Below the pieces are notes generated by a model that made no database searches, had not been told where the DNA came from, and was given only the letters and a program-made list of their open reading frames with translations. From Topomyia yanbarensis (taxonomy: Eukaryota; Arthropoda; Insecta; Diptera; Culicidae): DNA of 64,000 bases. Below, piece after piece: positions 13,113-24,734 of the stretch. The DNA lies in contig NC_080672.1 in NCBI RefSeq assembly GCF_030247195.1, positions 163,375,471-163,439,470 of the forward strand, given 5' to 3'. The first letter of the stretch is position 1; each line of letters opens with the position of its first letter. The translations under genes were made by a program, and so were the position numbers.

Positions 13113-14369
13113 TCTACTAAAAATGCTCGAGAAATGTCAGCCATGTTCTATTTTTTATATAAATGCACAATAATATCCATAAATAAAAACTTATGGCATT
13201 CATTCGAACATTGTGATGAATTTCATATGACTGTTTTATGGAAATCGTTATTTCTACTATGTTTTCTGCTTACAAATGTCAGCAATTTTCATAAATGGGC
13301 ACTTATGGCGTTCATTCGGACATTTTCATAAATTTCATAAGACTGTCTTATGAAAATAATAAGAGATGGATTTGGAAAATTTCCCCTCCAAATCATAAGA
13401 CAGACTTATAAAATCCATTTAAAATCCTTATGTCTGAAAGTCATAAGACGTTTTTATGGAAATTCTATGTAAATTTTGCTCGGTGTAGTGCTTGTTTCAT
13501 ATATGCACCACCGAATTGATGGTGGCGCTAGTATGCCTTCTCTGTATGAGTACCACGAACAACGAAACGAAAAAGTTTCAAGAGAAAAGCGTGTTTCGTT
13601 ACGTGTGTTATGAACGCCGTCAATGCGGCTAGAACAACATTTAGAAAAAGCTTATTCTAAAATGTGAATAAAGAAAACTATTATTAGAGAATAAATTTAT
13701 CCCTAACTGAAAACCGTCAGCAAAGTTACATAAATCTTATTATATATTTAGCTGGAAGTCGTTGTTTTTAACAACCGGCTCTCTTCCTTCCTAAACATGT
13801 TTTGGTTTTCTTGTTGTGTGAAGTTTGAAATCGTTAAATCATTATCTCGAGAAACGTAAATGAAACACATTTTGGCCAATGAAAGTACATCACCACCAAG
13901 CTTAACAATTCGTAGAAATGCTTAAATTGATTATTTTCCACAGTTATGGAAAATAATATGGGATGTGCCTTTTTCAAATTTTGCTCCATTCGAGCCGCCA
14001 TGACATCACCAAATCACCCCAAAATTTGCTTATGAATTCAATATATGGGAGCTGTCAGTTGTCCCCGGGCTTACGGTAAAGATGACTAAATAGAAACAAA
14101 AAACAATGAAACGACAACAACAATTAATTTCCTCAAACAAAACAAAAACTGTTTTACCGTTGCTAAATTTCCCAAATATGAAACAATAAATACATTTTGT
14201 GCAATGTGTTCAACAGATGTCGCTAGTACATCGTGGACGATGATTTTTTTTAGATTTTCTTTAAGCGGTAACGTTTGTTTGTATATGCTGTGAAGTCTGT
14301 TACAATAGAAACCGAAAATTTGGGAAAGGAATTGTACTGTCAAGAATTTTTTTTAGTTACATAGGCGTC
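13113..14369. other. No gene; CATAAGAC-type inverted words near 13190-13470
   Basis: Several TTCATAAGACTGTCTTATG-like words suggest decayed palindromic repeat. No coding region is supported; the minus frame at 14086-14343 has no recognisable homology. Confidence 0.35.
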
Positions 14370-14499
14370 AGTATTCGTCACGCCGACACACGCCGGCGCG
14401 CCGCCGCCTATAGGGTCCAACGGCGTGACGCCGCCAACGCCGCCGGCCAAAAATGTCGCTTACGCCGTCGCCGATTAAAAATGCATCGGCGCACACCTT
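14370..14499. repeat. GC-rich GCC/GGC module, second copy
   Basis: GC-rich island with ACGCCGGCGCGCCGCCGCC, CCAACGGCGTGACGCCGCC and GCCGATTAAAAATGCATCGG. It abuts the head of a tRNA-derived SINE, mirroring the arrangement at 8439-8535 where it abuts the SINE tail. Confidence 0.6.
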
Positions 14500-14590
14500 T
14501 AGTGCGGGATTGGGAACTCAGGTGAGCTGCGTACAGGGAAATCTTTTTACCAACTACGCTATGCCCGTCCCCCATATGAGAGGAAACATG
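14500..14590 (-). mobile_element. tRNA-derived SINE, head fragment
   Basis: On the minus strand the segment begins with a tRNA-like pol III promoter: an A-box-like word TAGCGTAGTTGG and a degraded B box in the region CTGAGTTCCCAATCCCGC (canonical form GGTTCGAATCC). The body and tail are absent, being replaced by the GC-rich module. Confidence 0.65.
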
Positions 14591-15581
14591 TATCTAGTGA
14601 AGATTATATAGTCTCCAGCCTTGAAATGAGTCGATAGTTTTGACAGATTCAAATTCATTCGCTATATTTTTAATGTCTCGGTGGTCTTGTCCTGTACACA
14701 AACCCTTAATTTTAACGACAAAAGAGTGCAGGGCATTAAGGCAGTGTAACATAAATTTGTTCACTTTGCACTACATCGCCTCGGAGAGATCCGTTAAATC
14801 TTCCGAGCTATGAACACCGTTACAGCCTGTTTGGTCTTGAAACACTCAGCGATCGGCGCAACGTCTCAAAAACAATGTTTATAACCGACTCACTCTTGGA
14901 CTTTGAACTATAATTTAATGCATGGTTTATCATTATGTGCTGAGCGAGAAGATAGACTTGTAATGATTCAATCGAGTGTAGAGTATAAGCCCAACAAATA
15001 ACCTTTTAAATGTTTAATCCCAATCGAAATAGTAACTAAAATATGTATTCATTAGAGTAACAGTGGTTTTAATACGGTTTTGTTCAGAATCCATCAACCA
15101 TTTCACTGTAAAAAATCGAACTTTGATCCTCAAGATTTAACACCTTGAATTTTTTTAGAGTTTATTCAATATGTTTACAAATATAAAAATAAAATTTTGC
15201 GGTTTTGTCCAGTAAGGCGACACAGAGAGCGGTATTGAAGATTGTTATGCATCGATAGTTATTACATTTACGAGGGAATGAAGCTCCCCTTAATACTGTT
15301 TTCCCTACTCCCTCCAACGTATGAGATGTAAAAAGATTAATCGGACTAGCGAAACTGGGAAATGGGCTGCTAAGAATTTGCTAGTTATTTGTGGGAAAAT
15401 GAAGAAGCGAACCAATATAACAACGTAGATCATAAGTTAATAATAATTAGATTAAAACGTAACTATAATTTCTAAGATCATTCCATCTCTTTTGTGATAT
15501 ATTGGATAGTTTTACCCTCTTAAAAAATTACAACTTCACTCAACAAAAAACAAGTTTTAACAAAAATATAATATCACTTAC
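14591..15581. other. Intron of the GLT25 gene or downstream spacer; no feature seen
   Basis: AT-rich. No further GLT25 exon was recognised here or anywhere further left in the window. Confidence 0.4.
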
Positions 15582-16058
15582 CCAAACATAATCCGCCCAG
15601 ATTTTTCTTCCTTTCGCAAGGCCTTCCTCCTTAAGCCGAATCACGTCCGCGAATCGCTGTTCAGACCAATGCGAGCTACAACTTTCGTCGGAACGCTTTT
15701 CCACGTCGCTACGATATCCAAAGTCAACGCTATGATAGTGTCGAGAAACTCTCTTCAGCCAAGCTTTAGTAATATCAATGCTTCTGTCGACGTTGTGATC
15801 GGAACGAAGCCTGTTAAACAAAAGATGTACAAGAGTAAAAACAAAATTTCTTTTATAGAAAACTAACTACCATAGAGAGATGCGATCTTTCGGATAGTCC
15901 AAACTTTCGAGATAAGAAAAAAAGTACGGCAATGTATGTTCCTTGTTTCGTATCAGGGTGACAATTAAAACTTTTGGTTTCTGGAACAAAATTTCGGCTA
16001 CTACTTCACTTAGTACGAGTGCTAGTAATGCAACGAAACCTAAACGCAACATTTGCAT
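15582..16058 (-). CDS. Procollagen galactosyltransferase (GLT25 family), first two coding exons only
   Basis: This enzyme family adds galactose to hydroxylysine of collagens in the ER lumen. Exon 1 (16058-15871) encodes a signal peptide (hydrophobic LGFVALLALVLSEVVA) followed by KPKVLIVTLIRNKEHTLPYF, the start of the GLT25 catalytic domain. Exon 2 (15810-15582) continues with LRSDHNVDRSIDITKAWL and SHWSEQRFADVIRLKEEGL, ending at GRKIWADYVW just before the expected acidic metal-binding motif. Intron 1 is 60 bp (15870-15811), donor GTAGTT, phase 2; exon 2 ends at GTAAGT in phase 0. Start: the first ATG, giving a good signal peptide. About 139 residues are visible, while family members have about 550-600. 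The other exons must lie beyond position 1, be more diverged than I can see, or be lost. Its 5' end is 660 bp downstream of MOSMO on the same strand. Confidence 0.85.
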
Positions 16059-16720
16059 GATGAAACCAATTTTTATAATTCAAATTTTCACGCTTTCCAA
16101 TCGGTGACGACGACAATGTATGTTAATGTCACTTCACATTCTGGCTTTAAGAATTACTAAAAATCATGCACACCTATTCCAGTTTGTGCCGAGGTTTGCG
16201 CACTACTACATATTGTGTACGATCGTCGAGGTCCGGTAAAATTGGGTTTGTTTATGTTTTGATTCATTCATTCTTCCTATTCGATTCTTCCTTTATGCTG
16301 TACTTATCGGCTGTGTGTTTATTACATACGGTTTACTGCGGTGCAACTGTGATGCGCGAAAGAAAACAAAACTAACTATGTTTAATTGTGTTGGTGCGTT
16401 TGTCGCTCCAGAAAAAAATGAAAAAAATGAGAAGGCCTAATATGTGTCCTAATTTTGATATACAACATGAAGATTTTATTTTAAATGGCAACCTAAATAT
16501 GAACGAAGAAAATCGTACTTCGGATTTCAGGATATGATATAATCAGCACTGTAAAAATTACTAATAGCTACAAATATCACATTTTTTATTTATCGGTTAA
16601 TAACTAACTTAAAGTAAGTGTCGGTCAGGATTAAAGTAATATCAATCCCTTAAAATAGAAACTATGGATCATGTTTGATGAATACTGTGTCCATGTAGCA
16701 ATTACTTTACTAGCACCACC

Positions 16721-17348
16721 TTAAAACTGTGGCAGACACACCTTTTCTGCAAACAATTCCGAGATTACCGTTATCCAGAGAGCTAGTACAAACATGATGT
16801 AAGAAATTCCGACCTGGTGCGAGTGTGGCAAGTGGTACGGTTGGCCTCCAATCTCATCTACGTGAAATCCCAGTGGGAATATGACCGCAGCTAAGCAAAA
16901 GAGAACCACTGAAAAAACAGGAAGTTAGTACCTACGGAGTACTAGGGTCAGATTAAACCTCGTACTGGCTGTAAAACCAACCCATCGGGCGTATGGGATC
17001 ACATTCCGGTCCCAGTTGCTGGACGCAAGAAGAATAATAGTTGTCGTGATGCAAATGCATCCCACAAAGATACATATTAGGGCAATTAGCCATTCCGGTT
17101 GTAGCTCCGGCGTGAAGCAAACCTGAGGTCGGTTGTATAAAGTCATACAGGTCCACATTAAACCAAGACGAGTTTCTCCTGGAGAATGTAAAACTTTATA
17201 AAGTCTGCACAAAGAAAACAAACAGGTCAAGAGCAACAAACTTACCACCGACACTGGTCACAATCCAATCTGGCATAGCAAGACTAACAATAGCACACAC
17301 GTCGGCTGCCATAAACAATGCCGCACTTATGGTAGTTAATTTATCCAT
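16721..17348 (-). CDS. MOSMO: MOSMO, modulator of Smoothened (C16orf52-type four-pass membrane protein)
   Basis: In vertebrates MOSMO works with MEGF8 and MGRN1 to lower Smoothened at the cell surface, damping Hedgehog signalling. Three exons: 17348-17246, 17178-16966 and 16908-16721; introns of 67 and 57 bp with GT-AG ends (donors GTAAGT and GTACGA), phases 1 and 1. The product is 167 residues, the same length as I recall for human MOSMO. Landmarks are the start MDKLTTISAALFMAADVCAI, the ANPDW-like MPDWIV, PPEW-like QPEW, YARWVGFTAMVLFCLAAVIF, GGQPYHLP and the end FAEKVCLPQF. Predicted membrane segments lie near residues 5-24, 65-86, 98-120 and 135-156. An in-frame ATG 11 codons upstream (17381) exists, but the MDKLT start matches the family. 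An AATAAA signal lies on the minus strand about 130 bp after the stop. Confidence 0.93.
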
Positions 17349-18243
17349 ATTGAGACCGCCAGAAATATAGCAACAACACAAAATTTAGGAAATCATTTTC
17401 AAATTTGCTCTACAAAATCTTTACTATTCAACATCAATGTCATTTTTGTTTCGATGCACAGACTGACAAGCAGGTTCTCTGTCAACGGAGCATATGAGTG
17501 TTGAACTTGAGTTTTATGACAAACAGTTCACTAAATAATCTAAAAAATTGATCACTTCGATTTACTGATTTGGAATAAACAGATAAAAGTAATTGAAATG
17601 GAAAATACATGAATAATACAGATTGCACGACATTACCACTAGGAGAAAAATATCTGAACTCATCATTCATGAAGTGAAAATATCATTTTTTGAAACATAA
17701 GCGGCCCTTACACGTTCAACATTTTTTTTAGAAAGTATTGACAAAAGTATTATACGCGTAATGGAAAATTTTTTATTGACGATGTGGATTTCAAACGGGA
17801 CTGAAATATTGTAACAATATCGTCAATACTGGTATTGACAAAAATATTGAACGTGTAAGGGCCGCTATATGTTATTGTCTATTCGGACACTGGCGTTTCG
17901 TCGATTTGTTGCTGTATGTATCACACATGAGTACCCTAAAGAAACAAAAATAAACGTCAAATTGTTTTTTCGCTTGCACTAATGCAAAGTGAACAGGCGC
18001 GTAATTCGGCGCACGGCTTGTCACGAAGTGGATTTAAAAAAAGGTTTGCAATACCACTATACAAAGAACCATGAGCATATCAGCCTTTGAGAGGCGGTGA
18101 AAATGTACACTTTTCTTTTAGATTACCATTTTTATGTGTAGGAAAAGTTTTAGTGCTAAGGCTGTGTAATTCAGTTTAATATACACCATATCGGGTAAAA
18201 TGATATTGTTTTGGCGTTTGCTGCTGATTTAAGGTTTAAGAGG
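17349..18243. promoter_or_regulatory. Divergent intergenic (shared upstream) region of MOSMO and the 18.2-kb gene
   Basis: About 0.9 kb separates two head-to-head starts, so it should hold both promoters and 5' UTRs. No TATA box stands out. The middle is occupied by a 167-bp MITE (17700-17866), which leaves about 350 bp on either side. That this acts as a bidirectional promoter is inference. Confidence 0.4.
17700..17866. mobile_element. MITE with AGCGGCCCTTACACGTTCAA ends
   Basis: 167 bp with 20-bp near-perfect terminal inverted repeats (AGCGGCCCTTACACGTTCAA and complement), plus weaker internal symmetry (AGTATTGACAAAAGTATT). ATA flanks both ends (a 3-bp duplication, or TA plus A). No open frame. 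It lies in the divergent intergenic region between two genes. Confidence 0.85.
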
Positions 18244-20881
18244 ATGCTAGAGACCACGCAAAGCGAAAAACTATCAACCATGAGTGACCAAGATGATCCA
18301 CTGGCTCAGCCACAGACAACTCCTCGCAGTTCGCTTGGTTCCGGTGTGCTGTCGTACAGTAATTCATCCATATCGCCTTCAACTAGTTCTAGCAGTTCGC
18401 AAGGCTCGGCGAAATCGGCTGTCAGTGAATGTCTAGGAGCATGGTTAAACTATTTGCAAATTATGAACAATTTTTGTGCTGCCGGTTACCGTCTGGCACA
18501 GACGATCGCTGCTCTTGAACCATGGGCCACTCTAGACCAATCAGCACAAACCGGTGGCAGCGGTATCCAACAACAACAACAGCAAGCTCAGCAACAACAG
18601 CCTTTTGTGACGCCACAAATTCCTTCACACATGGCTTTTCAGTTTATTACAGCCTGGGATGATTTAGCTCGGGCTTCGGTAGTAGCAACAAGTACAGTCA
18701 AATCACACATTGTTAGCGTACTGCAAGATTTCAAAACTCAGCCTCTCAGTTCAGTGGACCAGGATGGCGAGTTGCAACATATCCGAGAACATAATCAGCT
18801 TATACTACAAGATAATGCACAAACAATGATAAATCTCCAGCATCAATTTTGTGTAGCTTCTTGCGATTCGTTTGCACAACTCATGTGTTGCTATCAATGT
18901 CAAACTCAGGTTGGTTTTCCACATGATCCGGAATGCCCAATGATTCAGCATCCAATGTCGACCGCTGCTGCGATAGCTCGAAGTGATCAACGATCTCAAA
19001 CGCCGTCTCCACACTTCGGGATGAAAATACAGGAAGCTAGACTCTATGATAGAGGTTCTATATCAACTCAGGGATCATCAGATCACGGAACAACAGCTTA
19101 TGAACAAACACGTGGACCATCACCGCATGACATTCGTGGGCCGAGTCCGATTCAGGGATATCTGGACAACATTCGTGGCCCACTTCCCAATCCTGGACAC
19201 CTCTCTGGAATGAAAGCTCCATTTTATCGCGGCTCGCGAAGTCCTCTAAACTTTCCACTGTTCACGCTAAATGGCCAGCGGCGCTGGTCCGAAGCAGCTG
19301 CTGGTGAAGTAAACTCCGAATCGGCACTGGATGCCGAAAGTCAAATGCGCCGCTGGTCGATGCCATGGGAAGCCAAAGCGGACAAGTCAACAGTTCACTG
19401 GAATCAAACTCGAATCATGCCTATATCAAAGCTGGCCGTTCCACAACAACAATCCAGCGGCCAGAAATCATCAACTGGGGATCGTAGTCAAAGCACAACG
19501 CCGGATTCAACCTGGCATTCTTCGGTTACTAGCCAGGATGGTTTGGTAGAGGCCATACAATTGCTCTCTTGTCGACCCATCTATCGGTTGCCCTCGATGC
19601 CACCACCTAACATTGGACCACCATTTCTGGAAGAACCGAGTTGTGCGGTGAGTTTAGTTGATTATTTATATTAATTATATGGAACAAATGAGGGGACAAC
19701 CCTTTCGTGAAACGCTTTCTAAGAATTCATGCAATATGGGTCCTTTAGTCACATGGAGAAACATTAGGAAACGGCAATGTAAATGCGTATAGTAGTTTAG
19801 GGATTCAAGCTCGTCAGTCATCAAAATCAACTCTATCGACTCGCAATCGACGCTATGATATGGCTGACTGTTGCCTAGTTGATAGTTATTCATTTCCTGG
19901 AACCGTATAACCTTTTCTTCGGTTGCTACTGTTATTGTGTAGCGTTGAGCATAGTGCTTTATGGTAAACTATTATGAAGACTATGCGACGAAGTTGTGAA
20001 TTATCTTCATGACAAGGTAGCTGCTAATCCACCGACGGGAACAGCGGCTTCTTGCAAGCAAACATCTACCTATTTCATATGTTTATGAATTTTAATTCTG
20101 ATAAAGCTAGGTTTTATTAATAGCAAAGCATTTTAGTCCTTACCTTAGGTGCATTATTCAGCTGCATCTCAGTTGTTAGTGCTAGTTCACAGTGCGTAAA
20201 TTTGTTGTTATATTCTACTATATCCAACAGCGGTGGGAGACATATTTGCACGCTTTCTTTTACTTCTCAGGAATATGATCCGGTAGCCCCAGCTGAATGT
20301 TGTACACTGCACACGGCGTTCTTCTTCATGTTGATCTAGTTTCTTCAAAACAAATCGTTAGAATGTTCGAGTTTGGGTGATCTTTACCACTTGCTGTTTT
20401 TAACGGGAGCTCGTCTCTGAGACCGTTCGGTACAATTGCAAGTACCTTCGGAAATGTTTTGTTCGAACTGATCGGATAGTGCGAAAAATGGTATATAGAA
20501 CCATTCAATCATATACATTCCTTTGGAAAGGCTCAGAGCGATTATCCAAAAGTAACAAACATTCTCTATACATAACAGCATTTTAAACTCGTAAAATCAC
20601 GCACACAAAGAAACTGACTTTGCTGAAATATTGTGAATGTAGCTATGAATATCCAATTTTTTTAAATCGTAATCCAAACCTTTTTTCAGAATTTCCAACA
20701 CCCGCAACAGGTGCCGCAACAGCAATTTACCGCCAACTCCGGTCTATACGGAATTTGGACCCAGCAAAATCCACCGAGCGCGATGCTTCGGCAGCAGTCG
20801 ATCCAGGAACGTGGTGTAGCACCATTCATGCAGTACATCCGCGAGCAAGAGGGATCCCTCGACGAGAACCCACCACCCTAA
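18244..20881 (+). CDS. Conserved Ser/Pro/Gln-rich protein, possibly GARRE1-like (DUF4745)
   Basis: Two exons, 18244-19647 and 20690-20881, joined in phase 0 across a 1042-bp intron (donor GTGAGT, acceptor TTTTTTCAG), giving 531 residues. Visible layout: a Ser-rich start; a helical, Cys-containing region beginning SECLGAWLNYLQIMNNFCAA and continuing to FITAWDDLARASVVATSTV and HIVSVLQDF, interrupted by a polyQ stretch; a CCYQCQTQVGFPHDPECP cysteine cluster; repeated RGPSP motifs; two RRWS motifs (RRWSEAAAGE, RRWSMPWEAK); and a conserved-looking tail SIQERGVAPFMQYIREQEGS. The helical region and the RRWS motifs recall GARRE1 (KIAA0355), a Rac/RhoG effector linked to CCR4-NOT and P-bodies, but this rests on memory of the family and is tentative. 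The first in-frame ATG (18244) is used; a second at 18280 has an equally good context. The intron holds a small remnant of the 119-bp repeat family near 20020-20065. Confidence 0.85.
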
Positions 20882-22047
20882 AAGATAGAAATTAGCACTA
20901 ATTTTACATGATATTGCCGGTAGAGTCCATTTCTACTACTCAAAGATATAATCTCACACCGTTGGCAACGGGTCCACTTTTGTCACGCTTCAAATATTTA
21001 TAAAAAAAGTCGTAGTAAGAGTTGTATCGTGTAACTACTCCTAAGTTTAATTATTGTTGGCGTCAAGATAAGGCAAAGTTGCTGTGGAATGTTTGATGTT
21101 CTTGAATTGTGATCGTTTCCAAAATGAAAAGCACAAACTCTATAGCAAAATCGATCATGAACTATTATGTGAACAAATTTAAGTGATTATACAGTGAAGA
21201 CCCGATTTTATCAGCTCCCGATTTTGTCAGCCTCATATAAAAATTAGCTTGATGAGTTCCAACAACCGAATCAAGTAAATTTTTTATCTAAATTTTGTAC
21301 TGTAAGAGTCCCTTGAGGTAATTTTATTCTTAATAATCAAAAAGCATTATGAGGCTATGTCTAGGGATTCCAGAATATTTTAGCAGCTCGGTTTTATAAA
21401 AAAGAAAGAAAAATATGTTTCCCGATTTTTTTCAGCTTAAAATTCATCATGGGGCTGATAAAACAGAGTCATCTCAGTAGTATATTTTGAAAAATCGAAT
21501 TTATTTTGAGTTGGGGAAACTGTAACATGTCAATGTAATTAGTTTAACTCATATAAGGAACACCTGTAACCAAATGAATCTACAGTAGGAATCGATTTTA
21601 TATTTTTTGGTCTTTAAGGTCTATTTAAATTTTAATCTATTTTGTAGTACAGCTATTTCTAAATAATAATCGTCATTCGAAATTTTTTCCATTTTAGATC
21701 AAACTCAATAAAATGCTAGTCTCATAAATTATTTTCTGTCGTAACTTCTTCCGAAATATGTAAACAATTTACATCGATCAGACTGTTTTTTTTTTTCTTC
21801 AAAACCAGGTGGAACTGTTATAGTTAAGAGGTTACACCACTGTAGAACCCAAAAAATAGGCATATTTCAGAATTTTTTCTAGACGCAATAAAGAGGTGAA
21901 CCGGAATCTTGTAAAATGGGATTTATAATACTAGTTGCGAAGCGCAAAAAATATTTTTTTTTCAAGTGATTTTGGTGCTCTTTTTTAGCAAAAAAAAAAC
22001 GCTAAAAATATCATAAAAAATGACACAAAATGGTTAAAAACTAACCA
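20882..22047. other. 3' flank of the 18.2-kb gene; no further gene
   Basis: Likely the 3' UTR and spacer. An AATAAA occurs at about 21707. Nothing else is recognised. Confidence 0.4.
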
Positions 22048-22051
22048 TTAA

Positions 22052-22252
22052 GGTTGGACAGAGAAAGGGTAAAATTCGCAAACGAAAAAAGCAGTTTTTT
22101 TCCACACCGTATGTCAGATCTTCATAAAAATCAATCAGCAGTACTGTTACAACATTCTACATACGCTGATTGATTTTTATGAAGATCTGACATATAATGT
22201 AAACAAAAACTGCTTTTTTCGTTTGCAAATTTTGCGCATTCTCTGTCCAACC
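22052..22252. mobile_element. MITE flanked by TTAA (piggyBac-like)
   Basis: 201 bp between TTAA (22048-22051) and TTAA (22253-22256). Ends are GGTTGGACAGAG and complement; inverted homology runs through GCAAACGAAAAAAGCAG and ATGTCAGATCTTCATAAA, so most of the element can fold. TTAA targets are characteristic of piggyBac transposons. No coding capacity. Confidence 0.85.
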
Positions 22253-22256
22253 TTAA

Positions 22257-23794
22257 AAAAAATAAAATTCTGCGTACGTTGCTGGAGAAATCAATTCTGA
22301 ATATACTATTAACATTTCAAAGCAATAGAAAATCATTAGCTCGAGTTACGTTTCCGGCCAACTAAAAAAAATGTGGCTTTCCAGAAAAACGCGGTTTAAA
22401 TTTTCAGTGTGCTTGGGGTTTACATAAGAGGTGTTGCGGCATAATTGAAAATTAGAACATTTAGCAATTATTGTCACCTGCGGTTTTTTGTTATCTTCCC
22501 CCTAATAGCGCAACAGAATTCATAAATGGTCCTTTATAGGTATTATCCTTATAGTTCCCTTACAGTACATTTTTGGTGTAGATCCGGTCTGATCGGCATT
22601 TCTGCCCTAAGCGAAACCTCAACCCAAATTTTAAACTAGGACGAATTAGCGCATGGGTGCCATTTAAACACCTTTTTTAATATGAAAAATGTCAGCTGAT
22701 ATTATTATTTACATTACCTTGATTATTACACAATTTACCTTGATGCTGGTATTTACCGCCATTCCTTGTTCTTTTGAGAGTATATGCCATTTTAAATTTC
22801 ACCTTCTTTCTCTGTAAGGTACGAGTGGATTAGGACATTTGATATTACCTTAATCCCGGTTATGTAGGCGTTCTCTGCCTGTCATGGGTCAGTTGGTGCT
22901 TTCCCTTCGTTCTTTCTTCTTTCTTAGCCCTTTTTCCGTTAGTGTTAGTGAGCTGATTATGTGTCCACGATTTCATGGGTTATTTCGTTTTCTTATCCTT
23001 TGTACTCTACCCTTTATTTGTTTGTTTCAGTGAGTTCAGGAGTCTCCGGTGTTAGTGTACTTGTATATTTCTTTTCCTTTGTTTTTGCTTATATTCATAT
23101 GTATGCATATATGTATTTCTTAGTTTTATTTATTGTTTCCGAATCTCCCACGATAAAAGAGATATCAACAGTTCTTTCATACTTAGCCTTCCAGTGGGTG
23201 CATTGAATTGTGCGACACTACAAGCAGTAAATATTTTGAGAACTTATTTTTCAGCTTTGTGGAATCGAATGTTGCTTGAGGCGCCAGTGTTATGTGTGCA
23301 TATGGTTGTAGATTTTCGATCAGTGATATACTGAGAACCATCATCTTTTTGTTCACTCTAGATAATCCCATGCATGAGTTTTTGCACATCATTAAGCCTT
23401 AATAAAGCTTGTCGCGCAAAGCCTTAATAACGCTTGTCGCGCAAACTCATGCGTATTCCCCACGCACATTAAAGACCCCGTAGATTCGTTTTCTTGTTCG
23501 TCAAATAAACACTAAACAAACAAATAAATTAGTGTGCTCAGTCTAAAGACATGTCAGCTTGATTGGCATCAACCGGCGGATACGTGTTTTTTACATTGCC
23601 ATCAAATCAAAGAACATTTAAAATTACATGCGATGTGCAATTCAGAATATAAGGAAATGAAGACTGTTTAATTATTTGCGTTAAAAAAGATCGGAAAAAG
23701 TAGTTGCATAACCAAGGTGGTTAATATTCAAAGATAGCACTGCTGATGAATCACTTTATAAGGTGATAAGGGAAGCGGACGAAAATAGCTGACC
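22257..23794. other. No gene seen
   Basis: Non-coding. Near 23398-23450 there is a short direct repeat (two copies of CTTAATAA.GCTTGTCGCGCAAA). The frame at 22961-23206 is low-complexity and not recognisable. Confidence 0.35.
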
Positions 23795-24121
23795 ACCGCC
23801 CAATGATTCCCACTGCGAGCCGTGCTCACAAGCACTACCATTAAATTGTTGAACAATGTTTACAAACACAGCCCACAGAAAAAGTCAATCCACGCTAGTG
23901 TGCACAAGCTGTTGGCTGACCGTTAGTTTGGGCTGGTGCGGAGTATAAAAAAAACACAACACATGAAAAGGCCCATAAGCCCTCTCGGTCTCCTCGATGC
24001 ACCACTATCGAGGCGTAATGCAGCAACCATCTTAAAGCAGTTGTCTGTCAGAGGTTCTTTAAAACTGATGCACAAACATGTTTGATGATTTTTGCAATAC
24101 CGTCAACCTAGGGGAGGGTAT
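23795..24121 (-). mobile_element. 5'-terminal ~330 bp of an unidentified retroposon, copy 1
   Basis: Closely similar to 33275-33598. Read on the minus strand both begin at CCCTCYCCTAGGTTGACGG and share TGGTGCATCGAGGAGACCGAG, GGCTTATGG, CAGTCCAAACTAACRGTCA, TGTGGGCTGTGTTTG, ACATTGTTCAACA and GTGAGCACGGCTCGCAGTGG. The common sharp start suggests a true element end. No protein is visible. Confidence 0.65.
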
Positions 24122-24169
24122 TAAAAAGTATTGTATTGTTTATTGGAGCTTGCCTCAATGGATCATTCA

Positions 24170-24400
24170 CCCTCTACCAAAAAGTGTGCCATGTCGCGAT
24201 AAATAAAAATATCGAAAAAAATCCAACGTATGTCACTTGCTATCGTGCTAAGAAATTGGAAAAAATTGGCTTTTATCTCGTCAAAAATTACGAAAGAAAG
24301 TTTTCCGGCCATAGACCCTTTCCAAAAAAACTCACCAACGGGAAAATTCTGCGACCATCCTGTGATGAAATTACTTGAGAACAATACTTTCAGCATGTCA
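24170..24400 (+). repeat. Dispersed repeat, copy 2 (compare 4570-4805)
   Basis: Matches 4570-4805 in the order of its landmarks (GTGCCAT.TCGCGA, TATCGTGCTAAGAA, CCTTTCCAAAAAAACTC, ACGGGAAAATTCTGC, GATGAAATTACT). Immediately followed by a SINE fragment (24413-24466). Confidence 0.6.
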
Positions 24401-24412
24401 ATTTTTGTTTGT

Positions 24413-24466
24413 TTCGATAATAGAGGTTTTAAACTTAAGGTCATTCGCCTCTTGTCACAGTTGTGA
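24413..24466 (-). mobile_element. SINE tail fragment
   Basis: Minus-strand GACAAGAGGCGAATGACC followed by TTAAGTTTAAAACCTCTATT, the tail of the tRNA-derived SINE seen at 56692-56825. Head absent. Confidence 0.5.
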
Positions 24467-24734
24467 TAGCAGCGATTCAAGTTTTATAGTACACTACAAA
24501 TGCATTCTACGTTTTAAGAAGGTCTTCAAGAGTACCCAGAATTTTTGCACCCTAATTCATCAACTTTTCTAAAAATGTAATATATTTAAAAAGTCCCTTT
24601 TTCTTGACATGATACAAAGCTTCTGTAACTGTTTGCGTTCCTCTTATAAAAAAATTACAAAATTAGTGCTATTTGACCAGGTTACAGAACATTGAATCAA
24701 ATGATTCAGGCAGAAATTTTTTCTCGTAATATTT

